A DNA stretch of 64,000 nucleotides from Nocardia asteroides. Lineage in GTDB: Bacteria > Actinomycetota > Actinomycetes > Mycobacteriales > Mycobacteriaceae. Under the pieces are notes generated by a model. It saw only the letters and a program-made list of their open reading frames with translations. It had not been told where the DNA came from and ran no database searches. The stretch spans positions 3,534,001-3,598,000 of the forward strand of contig NZ_CP089214.1 of assembly GCF_021183625.1 (NCBI RefSeq). The letters are read 5' to 3'. Below are positions 17,943 through 29,183 of this stretch, piece by piece. The translations under genes and the position numbers were made by a program. Position 1 is the first letter of the stretch. Each line of letters starts with the position of its first letter.

Positions 17943-19139
17943 GTGGCGAGACAGTTCGAAGAAAGGACTCCCCACGTCGTGGATGCGCGTTCTGCTGCGC
18001 TGGTCCGCGCGAACTTCCGGGCGGTGCTCGACGCACCGCACGGTGCCGAGCGGTTGATCAGCGCGTTCTACGGTCACCTGTTCGCGGAGAACACCGCTCT
18101 TCGAGAACTGTTCCCGCCGACGATGGAGATGCAGGCCAAGCGGGTCACCACCGCCGTGCAGTTCGTGCTGGACAACCTGGAGCACTGGGACCGGGCCCAG
18201 GCCTTCCTGGAGCAGCTGGCAAGGGACCACCGGAAGTACGGCGTCGAGGCCGCGCACTACGACCTGGCCGGTCGCGCGCTGCTCGCGGCGCTGCGCACCT
18301 ACCACGGCCGGGACTGGACCGTCGGGCTGGAGGAGGGCTGGACCGACGTCGCCATCCTGATCTCGGCGTCGATGGCGATCGGGGCCAACTCCGACAAGTC
18401 CCAGCCGTACTGGGAGGCGACCGTGGTCGGGCACCGGCGGGTGCTGGAGGACCTGGCCATCGTGCGGCTGCAGTCGGACAGCCCGATCCCCTACCTGGCC
18501 GGGCAGTACGTCCCGGTGATGCTGCCGCAGCGGCCCAAGATGTGGCGCTACCTCTCCCCCGCGATCCCGTCGAACCCGTACGGCGAGATCGAGTTCCACG
18601 TGCGCAAGGTGCAGAGCGGCTGGGTCAGCACCGCGGTGGTGAACGAGACCGCGGTCGGCGACCGCTGGCAGATCGCGGGCCCGCTCGGCAACCTGCACAT
18701 CGACCGGGAGAGCGGCCGCGACGTGCTGCTGATCGGCGCGGGCACCGGCATCGCGCCGCTGCGCGCGCAGCTGATCGAGATGAGCCGCAGCGGGGTGAAC
18801 CCGCGGGTGCACTTCTTCATCGGCGGCCGCTACCCGTGCGACCTCTACGACGTGGAGAACATGTGGCAGCTCTCGCAGAGCAACCCGTGGCTCACCGTCG
18901 TCCCGGTCTGCGAGCAGAAGACCAATCCGTGGTGGTACCCGCACGCGCCGAGCGAGGAGCCGTACGGCATGCACCGGCGGCTGATCGGTAATCTCGGTGC
19001 GGTCGTGGCGAGCTTCGGCGCGTGGGCGGACCGGCAGATCCAGATCGCGGGCTCGGCCACCATGATCGCCGACACCCGCCGCGCCCTGATGGCCGTCGGC
19101 ACCCCGGAGTCGATCATCCAGAGCGACCCCGTCGGCTAA
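17943..19139 (+). CDS. Flavohemoprotein-type globin-FAD/NAD reductase
   Basis: 398 residues; GTG at 17943 or at 17979 (removes 12 residues). The N-terminal globin domain (about 12-150) has AFYGHLF (a candidate B10 Tyr) and the proximal His in [10 protein letters not shown] (about residue 96). The FAD domain has [12 protein letters not shown] and a ferredoxin-reductase-type NAD(P) domain has [15 protein letters not shown] and [15 protein letters not shown]. This is the Rv0385-like (type II) flavohemoglobin class; the FAD motif R-Y-L-S differs from the RxYS of classical NO dioxygenases, and the mycobacterial type is reported to act on D-lactate rather than NO. The role here is inferred. It is followed after 12 bases by a globin-less reductase. 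Confidence 0.85.
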   Translation: MARQFEERTPHVVDARSAALVRANFRAVLDAPHGAERLISAFYGHLFAENTALRELFPPTMEMQAKRVTTAVQFVLDNLEHWDRAQAFLEQLARDHRKYGVEAAHYDLAGRALLAALRTYHGRDWTVGLEEGWTDVAILISASMAIGANSDKSQPYWEATVVGHRRVLEDLAIVRLQSDSPIPYLAGQYVPVMLPQRPKMWRYLSPAIPSNPYGEIEFHVRKVQSGWVSTAVVNETAVGDRWQIAGPLGNLHIDRESGRDVLLIGAGTGIAPLRAQLIEMSRSGVNPRVHFFIGGRYPCDLYDVENMWQLSQSNPWLTVVPVCEQKTNPWWYPHAPSEEPYGMHRRLIGNLGAVVASFGAWADRQIQIAGSATMIADTRRALMAVGTPESIIQSDPVG

Positions 19140-19151
19140 CGGAAGAGAGAC

Positions 19152-19943
19152 ATGGACATCGATCCGAGCCCGCTGGACGGCCCCGACCCGCGCGCGGTGG
19201 GCGACGGTGAATGGTCGGCGACCGTGGTCGGGCACCACCGGCTCCGGCACGACGTCGCGGTGATCCGGCTGATCGGCGAGTTCGTCCCCTTCCGCGCGGG
19301 TCAATCGGTGCAGGTGCGGGTGCCGCAGCAGCCGACGGTGAGCAGGCGGTACTCGCCCGCGCTCCCGCCCTCGCTCGACGGCAAGCTGGAGTTCCACGTG
19401 CGCACCGTGCCCGGCGGCTGGCTGAGCGGCTCGATCGTGGCCGACACCCAGCCCGGCGACGAGTGGCGGATCAGCGCCCCGATGGGCAGCTTCACCATCG
19501 ACCCGGCCGGCGACGAGGTGGTGCTGATCGCGGGCGGCACCGGGCTGGCGCCGATGCGCTCGCAGCTGCTCGAGCTGGCCAGGGCCGAGCAGCCGCCGCG
19601 CACCTACCTGTTCGTCGGCGGGCGCTCGCCGCGCGACCTCTACGCCGACGACATGCTCTTCCTGCTCGCCACCGAGCTGCCCTGGCTCACCGTGATCCCG
19701 GTCGTCGAGCGGCCGGACGACCCGAGCTGGCCGGACGAGTGGTTCGAGCGCTCCCGGGTCGACATCGGCTTCCCGGCCGAGGAGCAGCTGCACGGCACGC
19801 TGGCCGACGTGATCGGCTCGCACGGCGCCTTCGACCGGCATCAGGTGCTGGTCTGCGGCTCGCCGGGGATGACGCGGGCGACCGTGGAGAAGCTGATCGA
19901 CATCGGCACCCCGGTGGAGCGCATCCAGTACGAGGGGCTGTAG
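19152..19943 (+). CDS. Globin-less FAD/NAD(P) reductase paralogue
   Basis: 263 residues covering only the FAD-binding barrel ([11 protein letters not shown], about 65) and the NAD(P) domain ([16 protein letters not shown] and [16 protein letters not shown]). It aligns over its whole length with the reductase half of both neighbouring globin reductases ([24 protein letters not shown]), but the globin domain is missing and no Fe-S cysteines are present. It probably forms an operon with the preceding flavohemoprotein gene (12-base gap) and may supply electrons to a separate partner. Whether it arose by domain loss after duplication is inference. Confidence 0.82.
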   Translation: MDIDPSPLDGPDPRAVGDGEWSATVVGHHRLRHDVAVIRLIGEFVPFRAGQSVQVRVPQQPTVSRRYSPALPPSLDGKLEFHVRTVPGGWLSGSIVADTQPGDEWRISAPMGSFTIDPAGDEVVLIAGGTGLAPMRSQLLELARAEQPPRTYLFVGGRSPRDLYADDMLFLLATELPWLTVIPVVERPDDPSWPDEWFERSRVDIGFPAEEQLHGTLADVIGSHGAFDRHQVLVCGSPGMTRATVEKLIDIGTPVERIQYEGL

Positions 19944-19947
19944 CCGC

Positions 19948-21117
19948 TCAGAAGAGCGGGTCGTGCCGAATGTGGTCGGCCGGGGTGCCCGCCGCCATCA
20001 GCCGGAACTTGGTGGTCTGCACCATCGAGGGCGGCCCGGCGATCTGCACGTCCCGGTCGGTCCACGGGGTGTAGTTCGCCACCACCTTGCCCACCTGGCC
20101 GGTGAGCCGCGGCTCCAGCCCGGCCAGGTCGCGCTCCGGGTCGGTGGGGCCCTCGTACCACCAGGGGTTCTCGTCGCTCTCGGTGATCGGGGTGACGGTG
20201 AGCCACTTGTTCGCCATCGCCAGCTGGCTCAGCGTCTCCAGGTCGTAGAGATCGCACGGGTGGTGCCCGCCGACGAAGAGGTGCACCTTGGGGTTGGTGC
20301 GGCGCTGCGCCATCGCCATGAGCTGGGCGCGCAGCGGGGCCAGCCCGGTGCCGCAGGCCACCATGAGCATGGCGCGCTTGGTGTTGCGCGGCAGCCCGAG
20401 CCCGCCGAGCGGGGAGCCGAGCAGCCACTGGTCGCCGACCGCGGTGTTGGTCACGATGGCCGGGCTGACCCAGCCGCCGGAGACCCCGCGCACGTGGAAC
20501 TCGACCTCGCCGCTCGCGTTCGGCGGCACCGCGGGCGAGAGGTAGCGCCACATCCGCGGCCGGGAGGGGATCTGCACGCTCAGGTACTGCCCCGCCGCGT
20601 ACTGCATGGGCTGGTCCAGCTGCACCCGGACGACGGCGAGGTTGCGCAGCACCTCGCGGCGCTCGACCACCACCCCGCGCCAGGCCGACGGCGTCGTCTC
20701 CTTGGCGGCCGCGCCGATCATCGTGTTCGCGATGACCTCGAGCCCGCCGTCCCAGGCCTGCTCGACCTCGTCGGTCCACAGCTCGGTGCCGGTGAACTGC
20801 CGCAGCGCCTTCTTCATCGAGTAGCCGACGGCGATGTAGTGCTCCGGCCGCACCCCGTACTTACGGTGGTCACGGCCGAGCTGGGCCAGGAACGGCTGGA
20901 GCTTCTCCGGCTCGTCCAGTTTGTCCAGGGCGTAGGTGATGGCCTGCACCAGGCGGTCGCGCTGGGCGTCCATGGCGGCCGGGAAGAAATCGCGGATCTG
21001 CGGGTAATCGGTGAACAAGATCGCGTAGAAAGTCCGCGCGAGCGCCTCTCGGCCCCCCTCTTCCGCGGCAACCGCCTTGAACGTCGTCCTGACCAGCGCG
21101 ACGGTCCGCGAATCCAT
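19948..21117 (-). CDS. Second flavohemoprotein-type globin reductase
   Basis: 389 residues from ATG 21117 ([13 protein letters not shown]). Globin domain with AFYAILF-like [10 protein letters not shown] and proximal His in [15 protein letters not shown] (about residue 97), then [11 protein letters not shown] (FAD) and [13 protein letters not shown] and [15 protein letters not shown] (NAD). It is a close paralogue of the gene at 17943 and faces the 19152 reductase tail-to-tail, with only four bases between stops. An 11-base palindrome TTGTGTCACAA touches the start codon. The upstream region is unusually AT-rich for this genome. The heme and FAD roles are family inference; the substrate is unknown. 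Confidence 0.85.
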   Translation of the reverse strand: MDSRTVALVRTTFKAVAAEEGGREALARTFYAILFTDYPQIRDFFPAAMDAQRDRLVQAITYALDKLDEPEKLQPFLAQLGRDHRKYGVRPEHYIAVGYSMKKALRQFTGTELWTDEVEQAWDGGLEVIANTMIGAAAKETTPSAWRGVVVERREVLRNLAVVRVQLDQPMQYAAGQYLSVQIPSRPRMWRYLSPAVPPNASGEVEFHVRGVSGGWVSPAIVTNTAVGDQWLLGSPLGGLGLPRNTKRAMLMVACGTGLAPLRAQLMAMAQRRTNPKVHLFVGGHHPCDLYDLETLSQLAMANKWLTVTPITESDENPWWYEGPTDPERDLAGLEPRLTGQVGKVVANYTPWTDRDVQIAGPPSMVQTTKFRLMAAGTPADHIRHDPLF

Positions 21118-21428
21118 TTGTGTCACAACCCCATTTCGCACGAGAACTCTACCGGGGAACACTTCGGCAGCCGATGGAAACGAGTCTAGGTGCAAGTTTG
21201 CCAGCGCGGGAGCGATGCACTGGAATATCACGCGCTTATTTCATAAAATACTGGATGGCCTGTTCAAAAAGCGCAATAAACCGACCGAAAGTTTGTGTAG
21301 CTGGGCGAATTCGGTCCAGATACCGCTGAAAAGGGCCGAAATGCCAAGAGCCCTCGACGGGCTCCGCTCCGGGAGCGGGTGCGCCGTCGAGGGCTGTTGA
21401 TTTGCTGGCGAATTCCGAATTCGACGCG
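21118..21428. other. 311-base intergenic region, AT-rich
   Basis: No gene is supported. From right to left it holds the end of the hspR transcript with its hairpin (21349-21395), a conspicuously AT-rich stretch (about 21205-21310, e.g. TTATTTCATAAAATACTGG), likely the promoter of the flavohemoprotein gene, and the palindrome TTGTGTCACAA at 21118-21128 next to its start codon. Confidence 0.6.
21349..21395 (-). terminator. Terminator of the dnaK operon
   Basis: AGCCCTCGACGG and CCGTCGAGGGCT pair perfectly over 12 bp around a loop that itself contains CGCTCCGGGAGCG. It lies 33 bases after the hspR stop. Confidence 0.8.
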
Positions 21429-21833
21429 CTACCGCGCGTGTCTATTGCGCGGCTGCCAGACCACCAGCGCGGTACTGCGTTGCTGGGGCGCCAGATCCGG
21501 CCGGTAGCCCGCCCGCAGGCGTTCCACCTCCGCCGAGAGCTCGGCGACCTGTTCGCGCAATTCCTCGACCTGGTTGGTCAATTCGATGATCCGTTTGATA
21601 CCGGCGAGGTTGACGCCCTCGTCCTGGGAGAGCCGCTGCACCTCGCGCAGCAGCTCCACGTCCCTGGCCGAGTAGCGCCTGCCGCCACCGGATGTCCGCT
21701 GCGGCGTGACCAGGCCGAGCCGGTCGTACGTGCGCAGGGTCTGCGCATGCATGCCTGCCAGCTGGGCCGCGACCGAGATCATGAAGAACTCGGCCCGCGC
21801 CGCGTTGGACATCTGTTTCGGATCGTCGGACAT
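21429..21833 (-). CDS. hspR: MerR-family heat-shock repressor HspR
   Basis: 134 residues from ATG 21833, which overlaps the dnaJ stop by one base (TAATG); an ATG five codons upstream is the alternative. MerR helix-turn-helix FFMISVAAQLAGMHAQTLRTY followed by GLVTPQRTSGGGRRYSARDVELL, then a coiled-coil (EELREQVAELSAEVERLR). HspR binds HAIR elements with DnaK as corepressor and silences the dnaK operon and clpB in unstressed cells; heat or unfolded protein titrates DnaK and releases repression. HAIRs before dnaK and clpB in this window fit that loop. Confidence 0.96.
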   Translation of the reverse strand: MSDDPKQMSNAARAEFFMISVAAQLAGMHAQTLRTYDRLGLVTPQRTSGGGRRYSARDVELLREVQRLSQDEGVNLAGIKRIIELTNQVEELREQVAELSAEVERLRAGYRPDLAPQQRSTALVVWQPRNRHAR

Positions 21834-23005
21834 TACGCACCTGCCCATCCCGCACGAGGATCGAAGCCGCTGGTCTTCTCCGCCTCCTGATACCGCTGCA
21901 GCGCCTGGACGGCATTCTCGTCCAGCCGCGGCGGCACCGCGACCTTGACGGTGACCAGCAGGTCGCCCGCGCCGCCGCTGCGTTTCGGGACACCGCGCCC
22001 GCGCACCCGCAGGATGCGGCCGTCGGCGGTGCCGGGCGGCACCTTCACGCCGACCCGGCTGTCCAGCGTCGGCACCGAGACCGTCGTCCCGAGCACCAGC
22101 TCCGCGTAGCTCACCGGCAGCACCAGGGTCAGGTCGTCGCCGTTGCGGCCGAAGACCTTGTCCTGGCTGACGTGCACGCTGACGAACAGGTCGCCGGAGG
22201 GCGCACCGCGCAACCCGGCCTCGCCCTGTCCGGCCAGCCGGATGCGCTGCCCGTCACCGACGCCGGGCGGGATCCGCACGGTGATCGTGCGGGTCCGGTT
22301 CTGCACGCCGGTGCCGCGGCAGTCGACGCAGGGGTCGTCGATCAGCGAGCCGGTGCCACGGCACTCGTCGCACGGTTCGCTGAAGCCGAAGGCGCCCTGG
22401 TTCCGGCTGACCACACCGGCGCCGTTGCAGTTCGGGCAGGTGCGCGGGCTGGTGCCCGGCTTGGCACCGCTGCCGTGGCAGGTGGTGCACGGCGCCGGGC
22501 TGGTCATCCGCAGCGGGACCGTGACGCCCTGGGCCGCCTCGCGGAAGCCGAGGGTGGTCTCGGTCTCGACGTCGGCCCCGCGCCGCGGCCTGGTGGCCGC
22601 GGTACGCGGGCCGCCGCCGCGGTTGAAGAGCCCGCCGAGCAGGTCGCCGAGGCCGCCGTCGCCTGCGCCGGCCGCGCCGCCGCCGAAGATGTCACCGATG
22701 TCGAAGTTCTGGGAGAACCCGCCACCGGCACCGGGCTGAAAGCCGCCGCCGCGGCCGAAACCGCCGCCCCCGAACAGCTTCCTGGTCTCGTCGTACTCCC
22801 GGCGCTTCGCCGGATCGGAGAGCACGGCGTGCGCTTCGCTGACGGCCTTGAACCGCTCCTCGGCCCGGTTGTCGCCGGGCTTGGCGTCCGGGTGGTTATC
22901 CCGGGCGAGCTTGCGATACGCCTTCTTGATCTCGTCCTGCGTGGCGTCGGCGGAGACACCCAGCTCCTTGTAGAAGTCCTTTTCGATCCACTCCCGCTGG
23001 CTCAC
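21833..23005 (-). CDS. dnaJ: Chaperone DnaJ
   Basis: 390 residues. J domain (about 10-75) with HPD at residues 38-40, a Gly/Phe-rich region (about 78-125) and four zinc-binding motifs, [24 protein letters not shown] and CVDCRGTG (about 170-235), then the C-terminal substrate domains. It stimulates DnaK ATP hydrolysis and delivers clients in the cytosol. Gene order dnaK-grpE-dnaJ-hspR is the actinobacterial standard; it starts 24 bases after grpE and is coupled to hspR. Confidence 0.97.
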   Translation of the reverse strand: MSQREWIEKDFYKELGVSADATQDEIKKAYRKLARDNHPDAKPGDNRAEERFKAVSEAHAVLSDPAKRREYDETRKLFGGGGFGRGGGFQPGAGGGFSQNFDIGDIFGGGAAGAGDGGLGDLLGGLFNRGGGPRTAATRPRRGADVETETTLGFREAAQGVTVPLRMTSPAPCTTCHGSGAKPGTSPRTCPNCNGAGVVSRNQGAFGFSEPCDECRGTGSLIDDPCVDCRGTGVQNRTRTITVRIPPGVGDGQRIRLAGQGEAGLRGAPSGDLFVSVHVSQDKVFGRNGDDLTLVLPVSYAELVLGTTVSVPTLDSRVGVKVPPGTADGRILRVRGRGVPKRSGGAGDLLVTVKVAVPPRLDENAVQALQRYQEAEKTSGFDPRAGWAGA

Positions 23006-23029
23006 CGAGCATCTCCTCCTCTCGCGTCT

Positions 23030-23706
23030 CTATCGTCCGGTCGTCTCGGCATCAGCTGCTCCCGATGCCGCGTCGCTCTCGCCGGTCGTGGAATCCGCTG
23101 CCTCACCGGTCTTCTCACCCGATTCCGCCGGGTCTCCCGGCACCGCGTCGGTGACTCCGACGAGCGCGTGCCGCAGCACCCGCTCCCCGAAGCGGTAACC
23201 CTTGCGCATGACCAGGCCGAGCACCGGATCGGCGCCGCTGCCCTCGTGCTGCACGGCCTCGTGCAGGGTCGGGTCGAAGGCCTCGCCCACCGCGCCGAAC
23301 TCCTCGAGCCCCTGCTTGCGCAGCGCCTCGGCGAGCTTGTCGGCGACCGCCTTGAGCGGGCCGGACTCCAGGTCGCCGTGCGCGCGCGCCCGGTCCAGGT
23401 CGTCCAGCACGCCGAGCAGTTCGGTGACGACGGCGGCCTTGGCCGAGTCGGTGGCGGCCTTGCGGTCGCGCTCGACCCGGCGCCGGTAGTTGGCGTACTC
23501 GGCGGTCAGCCGCTGCAGGTCCGCGGTCAGCTCGGCCTCCTTGCCCGCGGCGGGGGCCGCCGCCGCGGGGTCGGAGCCGTTGCCGTTCGACTCGCCGCCG
23601 ATCTCGGTGTCCGGCTCGGGAGCCTTGTCCGGCTCCCTGACCTCACCGGACTCCGGATCGATCTTGCGCTTGTCGACGAAGGTGACCGGTTCCTGCTGCT
23701 CCGAGC

Positions 23707-23710
<4 letters not shown>
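23030..23710 (-). CDS. grpE: Nucleotide exchange factor GrpE
   Basis: 226 residues. GTG start overlapping the dnaK stop by four bases (GTGA), so translation is coupled. An acidic low-complexity N-terminus (1-60), a long coiled coil ([20 protein letters not shown]), and the beta-domain with [11 protein letters not shown] and [16 protein letters not shown]. The C-terminal 30 residues are Ser/Ala/Asp/Glu-rich and probably disordered. It releases ADP from DnaK. Confidence 0.96.
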
Positions 23711-25554
<1,844 letters not shown>

Positions 25555-25592
25555 AGTTGTTTCCTCCTTGTTGACGTACCGAGCTGTGTAAC

Positions 25593-25613
25593 GCTGAGCG
25601 TGGTCGGCTCAAT
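25593..25613. promoter_or_regulatory. Second, weaker HAIR-like site before dnaK
   Basis: GCTGAGC-N7-GCTCAAT keeps HAIR spacing and the TGAG/CTCAA cores but deviates at the outer positions (9 of 14 match). It is 38 bases from the dnaK start and 33 bases from the better HAIR. Confidence 0.55.
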
Positions 25614-25646
25614 CCTGCACCCATCTCCGACGGGCGTCAACCGAAA

Positions 25647-25667
25647 CTTGAGCTTGCCCCACTCAAC
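25647..25667. promoter_or_regulatory. HspR operator (HAIR) upstream of dnaK
   Basis: CTTGAGC-N7-ACTCAAC matches the HAIR consensus CTTGAGT-N7-ACTCAAG at 12 of 14 positions, about 92 bases upstream of the dnaK ATG. It is also 36 bases beyond the 3' end of the converging HhH gene region. Confidence 0.88.
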
Positions 25668-25702
25668 CTTGTCGAATGACCACAACCGGGGGCTCGCGGG
25701 AT

Positions 25703-26338
25703 CTATTCCCGGATCGCGGCGGCGAGCTCGTCGTCCAGGGTGACCCGGACCAGCGCGGCGGCCAGCTCGGCCCGCCTGCCGCGCGGCGCGAGCCCGGCGA
25801 GTTCGCGTTCGCCCCTCGGCAGCCCCACCGCCGCGGCGCCCTGCCCGGCGCGTTCGTCGAAGTACGGGCCGACCCAGGCCCAGACGTCCTGCACCTCGCG
25901 GAGGAAGATGGCGGCGCCGGTCGGGCCGATGCCCGTGAACTCACGGAGCAGTTCGGCGGCGCGCTCGCGGTCACCGTCCGCCTGCTCGGCGAGTTCGCGC
26001 AGGTCACCGTGGTAGCGGTCGAGCACGGCGCGGGCGTTCTCGCCGAGCCTGGTCGCGGTGCTCTCGTCGTAGCGGCGGTAGTGGCCGCGGCCGAGCGCGT
26101 CGACGAGCTCCTGCCACCCGGCGTCGGCCACCTTCCGCGGCGTGCCGAAGCCGCTGCGCACCAGCTCGCGGGCTGCCCCGATCGCCAGGTCGGCCGCGAT
26201 CGGCGCGCTCAGCAGGTCGGTCAGCATCAGCAGCCGGAACAGCGGCGCCGGCTTGTCGTCGAGCGTGATGCCGGCCTGCGCGGCGAAGGTGCCGCCCGCC
26301 CGCTCCAGCAGCGCCGCGACGACGTCGTTTCGGCTCAT
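25703..26338 (-). CDS. HhH-GPD family DNA glycosylase-like protein
   Basis: 211 residues from ATG 26338 with AGGAGG six bases upstream. The helical N-terminus (LFRLLMLTDLLSAPIAADLA) and helix-hairpin-helix LLREFTGIGPTGAAIFLREV resemble endonuclease III. The usual VDTH catalytic region is replaced by WVGPYFDERAGQGA, with an Asp that might be equivalent; the catalytic Lys of AP-lyases and the C-terminal Fe-S cysteines are absent. It is probably a base-excision repair relative of uncertain activity. It is divergent from the isomerase-family gene at 26445. Confidence 0.75.
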   Translation of the reverse strand: MSRNDVVAALLERAGGTFAAQAGITLDDKPAPLFRLLMLTDLLSAPIAADLAIGAARELVRSGFGTPRKVADAGWQELVDALGRGHYRRYDESTATRLGENARAVLDRYHGDLRELAEQADGDRERAAELLREFTGIGPTGAAIFLREVQDVWAWVGPYFDERAGQGAAAVGLPRGERELAGLAPRGRRAELAAALVRVTLDDELAAAIRE

Positions 26339-26444
26339 GGTCGCCTCCTCTCGGGTCACCGGCGGTCTACCCGCTCGCCGACCGATCAATTTCGGCGGCC
26401 CGGACCGTCGGCACTGCCGAGACGACCACCAGAAGGAGGACCGG

Positions 26445-27077
26445 ATGGATCGCGCCGAGATCATCGGGTGGACCGAGGAGGTGCGGCTGGCGGTGGCCGG
26501 GTTGCTGGCCACCCTGGAGCCGGCCGAGTGGCAGGTGCGGTCGCTGTGCCCGGCGTGGACCATGCACGAGCTGGCGGCGCACCTGACGCTCTCCACCCGG
26601 GACACGCTGCGCGGCACGCTGCGGGCGGCGGTGCGCGCCCGCTTCGACTTCGACCGGATGACCGAAGCGCAGGCGAAGGAGCGGGCAGCCCTGTTCACCC
26701 CGGCCGAGTTGATCGCGCAGCTCCGCGCGGACGCCGCCTCCCCGCGCCGCGCACCGGGCGCGGGTCCGCTCGACCCGCTGGCCGACTTCCTCGTGCACAG
26801 CCAGGACATCGCCCGCCCGCTCGGCCGCGCCCACGCGGTGCCCCTCGAGCCCACCCTCGCCGCGCTCGACCACGTGCGGACCAGCGTGTTCTGGGGCGCC
26901 CGTAAGCGGCTGCGCGGCATCCGGCTGGTCGCCACCGACTGCGACTGGAGCGGCGGCGACGGGCCGGACGAGCTCCGCGGCACCGCCTGCGACCTGCTGC
27001 TGGTCGCCAGCGGGCGGGCAGCCGGGCTGGTCGAGGCGACCGGGCCGGGGGTGCAGCGGGTGGCGGCGGCGCTGTAG
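26445..27077 (+). CDS. Maleylpyruvate isomerase family, mycothiol-dependent-type protein
   Basis: 210 residues from ATG 26445, preceded by AGAAGGAGG. A DinB-like four-helix fold with putative metal ligands: His in WTMHELAAHLTL and HxxD in FLVHSQDIARPLG. This pattern defines the actinobacterial family that uses mycothiol as cofactor or substrate. The C-terminal half (AALDHVRTSVFWGARKRLRG ... CDLLLVASGRA) is the alpha/beta domain of that family. Specific reaction not readable; candidate roles are isomerisation or detoxification. Cytosolic. Confidence 0.82.
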   Translation: MDRAEIIGWTEEVRLAVAGLLATLEPAEWQVRSLCPAWTMHELAAHLTLSTRDTLRGTLRAAVRARFDFDRMTEAQAKERAALFTPAELIAQLRADAASPRRAPGAGPLDPLADFLVHSQDIARPLGRAHAVPLEPTLAALDHVRTSVFWGARKRLRGIRLVATDCDWSGGDGPDELRGTACDLLLVASGRAAGLVEATGPGVQRVAAAL

Positions 27078-27162
27078 AACCGCGCCGATCGGAATCCGCG
27101 CGGCCCGCCGGTCCGCGTGCAAAGCTGGTGATCATGAACGGGTTCCGGGCGGGGGTGCGCCG

Positions 27163-27612
27163 ATGACGTCGGATGCCGGGCTCGATCCCGCCGCCGTCGA
27201 GATCGGCACCTTCCTGCCGCGATCACCGGAGCAGGTCTGGCGGGCGCTCACCGAACCGGCGCTGCTGGAGCGCTGGCTCATGCCGTCGGTGGGTTTCGCG
27301 GCGGCCGAGGGCACGCACTTCCTGTTCACCCTTCCCGCCGGTTCGCCGGGCGAGATCGCCTGCGAGGTGCTCACCGCGCGCGCCCCCGAGCAGCTCACCC
27401 TGGCCTGGGTCGACGTGCGGGCTCCCCGGCCCGCCCGCTGGCCGCTCGACCTGACCGTCCGGCCGCAGGGCCGCGGCACCAGGCTGCTGCTCACCCAGAC
27501 CGGGTTCGACATCGCGGACCGGCGGCAGAAGATGGCCCGCAATGCCATGGAGCGCGGCTGGCGCTCCGGCCTCGCCCGGCTGGCCGACCTGCTCGACGAG
27601 GTGGATCCCTGA
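27163..27612 (+). CDS. SRPBCC (AHSA1-like) protein
   Basis: 149 residues. The helix-grip pattern is recognisable: FLPRSPEQVWRALTEPALLERWLMP at the start, then beta-strands with FLFTLPAGSPGEIACEV and LTLAWVDVRA, and a long C-terminal helix ending RGWRSGLARLADLLDEV. AHSA1-like bacterial proteins bind hydrophobic ligands in a deep pocket, often next to ArsR regulators; no such regulator is here. Function unknown. It is converged upon by iniC, with 49 bases between stops. Confidence 0.85.
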   Translation: MTSDAGLDPAAVEIGTFLPRSPEQVWRALTEPALLERWLMPSVGFAAAEGTHFLFTLPAGSPGEIACEVLTARAPEQLTLAWVDVRAPRPARWPLDLTVRPQGRGTRLLLTQTGFDIADRRQKMARNAMERGWRSGLARLADLLDEVDP

Positions 27613-27661
27613 GAAGTGCCCGCGTGGAACAGAACTCGAACGCGGCCCGGCCGGATCTCGG

Positions 27662-29179
27662 CTAGAGCTGGCTGAGCGCGCCCTCGGCGCTGCGCGCGGC
27701 GGTCAGGCAGGCGGTGCTGGTTGCCTGGTCGGCGAGCGGGTGCTTGGCCCGGGAGCGCCACTTCCGGACGGCGTCGAGCGCGGCGGCGCGCATGGCGTCG
27801 GGGGCGGCGTCCGGCGGCAGCCCGAGGCGCAGGTGCGAGGCGATGCCGGTGCCGCCGACCAGGCGGTGCAGCTCGGCGAGATCGCCGGCGGGGAGCGGGA
27901 GTTCGTCGGTGCGCAGCCTGCCGAGCAGCCGGAGTTCGGCGAAGCCGTGCACGTCGGCGAGCAGGGTGCGCACCCGGGGCAGCAGCCGGTCGGCCTCGGT
28001 GCCCGGGTAGCCGCGCAGCACCCGGTCCAGCGCGGTCAGCGCGGAGTGCGCCTTGAGCTGGTCGGCGCGCTGGCCGAATTGGGTGTCGAGCACGGTGCGC
28101 AGCTCGTCGACGCCGCTGCGCGCGGTGAGCTCGGCGGCGAGCGCGGCGGAGTCCCTGATCCCGAGCCGGATCAGCGTCACCGCCATCCGGATGCCGAAGA
28201 GCCCGAAGCGCTCCGCGATCTGGAAGCGGAGTTCCGGCGGCACCGGCAGCGGGATGTCCTGGCGGGCGAAGCGGTCCGCGGAGAGCAGCGCGGCGCTCAG
28301 CTCCGCCGTCGGAACGGCGGCCAGCGCCTCGAAGGCCGCGTACTCCTGCTGGCGCAGCGTGGCGGCGGCGAAGGCGAGCAGCCCGGCGACCGGGATCACC
28401 GCCTGGCACAGCCCGGTTCGCTCCAGCTCGCCGGCGAAGCGGGCGGCGACGTCGCGCGCGGAGTGCAGCGCGTCCAGCGCGCCCGCGCCGATCTCGTCCG
28501 CCCTGGAGACCACGCCGATCACGCCGAGCGGCCCGGTACCGCCCGCGGTGCCGACGCCGACCCGCTCCAGGAAGCGCACGTCGGCATCGTCCAGCCTGCG
28601 CAGCAGGTAGACCACGGCGTCGGCGCCGGGCAGCGCGACGGCGGCGTCGTCCTCCGGGGTGAGCAGCCGCGCGGTGCGGCGGGAGACCTCGCGGGAGAGC
28701 GAGGAGGTGCCGGGCGTATCGATGATGGTGGTGGCGGCCAGCGGCGCGGCCGGCCACTCCACCTCCAGGTGGTCGATATCCCGCGGATGGCCGCTCTGCC
28801 AGCGCAATCCGTCCAGGTCGAAGGTGAGGCCGTGCGCGCCGCCCGCCCGGCGCACCACCACGTTGGCGCGGTCGCCGTCCGGCGCGAGCGCGGTGACGCT
28901 CGGCGTCGGGCCGTTGCGGTACCAGGTGACCACCCGGGTGCACTCGGTGGCGTCGGTGGGCGCGATGTCCTGCCCGACCAGTGCGTTCAGCAGCGTCGAC
29001 TTGCCCGCCTTGATCGAGCCGGCGAGCGCGACCCGCAGCGGCTGCTCCAGCCGGTGCGCGCAGTCACCGAGCAGCGCGCGCGGCCGCGCGTCCCTGGCGA
29101 AGGCGCGGCGCGCGGTCTCGATCAGCGCCTGCGCCTCCGGCACGAGGCCGACGGCGCCACGGGTGGTTCCTGACGTCAT
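27662..29179 (-). CDS. iniC: IniC-like dynamin-family GTPase
   Basis: 505 residues. G1 loop GSIKAGKST (54-62), G3 VIDTPG-type IIDTPGTSSL, and a G4-like VVSRADEIG in place of NKxD. A helical stalk follows. No strong membrane hairpin is visible, in contrast to IniA. In mycobacteria iniC is part of the isoniazid- and ethambutol-induced iniBAC operon; with IniA it belongs to the bacterial dynamin-like proteins that bind and fuse or repair membranes. The ATG is four bases after the iniA stop, so it is the last gene of the operon. Confidence 0.9.
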   Translation of the reverse strand: MTSGTTRGAVGLVPEAQALIETARRAFARDARPRALLGDCAHRLEQPLRVALAGSIKAGKSTLLNALVGQDIAPTDATECTRVVTWYRNGPTPSVTALAPDGDRANVVVRRAGGAHGLTFDLDGLRWQSGHPRDIDHLEVEWPAAPLAATTIIDTPGTSSLSREVSRRTARLLTPEDDAAVALPGADAVVYLLRRLDDADVRFLERVGVGTAGGTGPLGVIGVVSRADEIGAGALDALHSARDVAARFAGELERTGLCQAVIPVAGLLAFAAATLRQQEYAAFEALAAVPTAELSAALLSADRFARQDIPLPVPPELRFQIAERFGLFGIRMAVTLIRLGIRDSAALAAELTARSGVDELRTVLDTQFGQRADQLKAHSALTALDRVLRGYPGTEADRLLPRVRTLLADVHGFAELRLLGRLRTDELPLPAGDLAELHRLVGGTGIASHLRLGLPPDAAPDAMRAAALDAVRKWRSRAKHPLADQATSTACLTAARSAEGALSQL

Positions 29180-29183
29180 CCGG

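Noticed and set aside
17775..19841. N-terminal extension of the clpB frame
   Set aside because: It runs antisense through the globin reductase genes; GTG 17774 with AGGAAGG and the standard Clp_N start is clear.
21180..21340. AT-rich stretch as a sign of horizontal transfer
   Set aside because: It is confined to an intergenic promoter region; flanking genes have the normal high-GC codon pattern.
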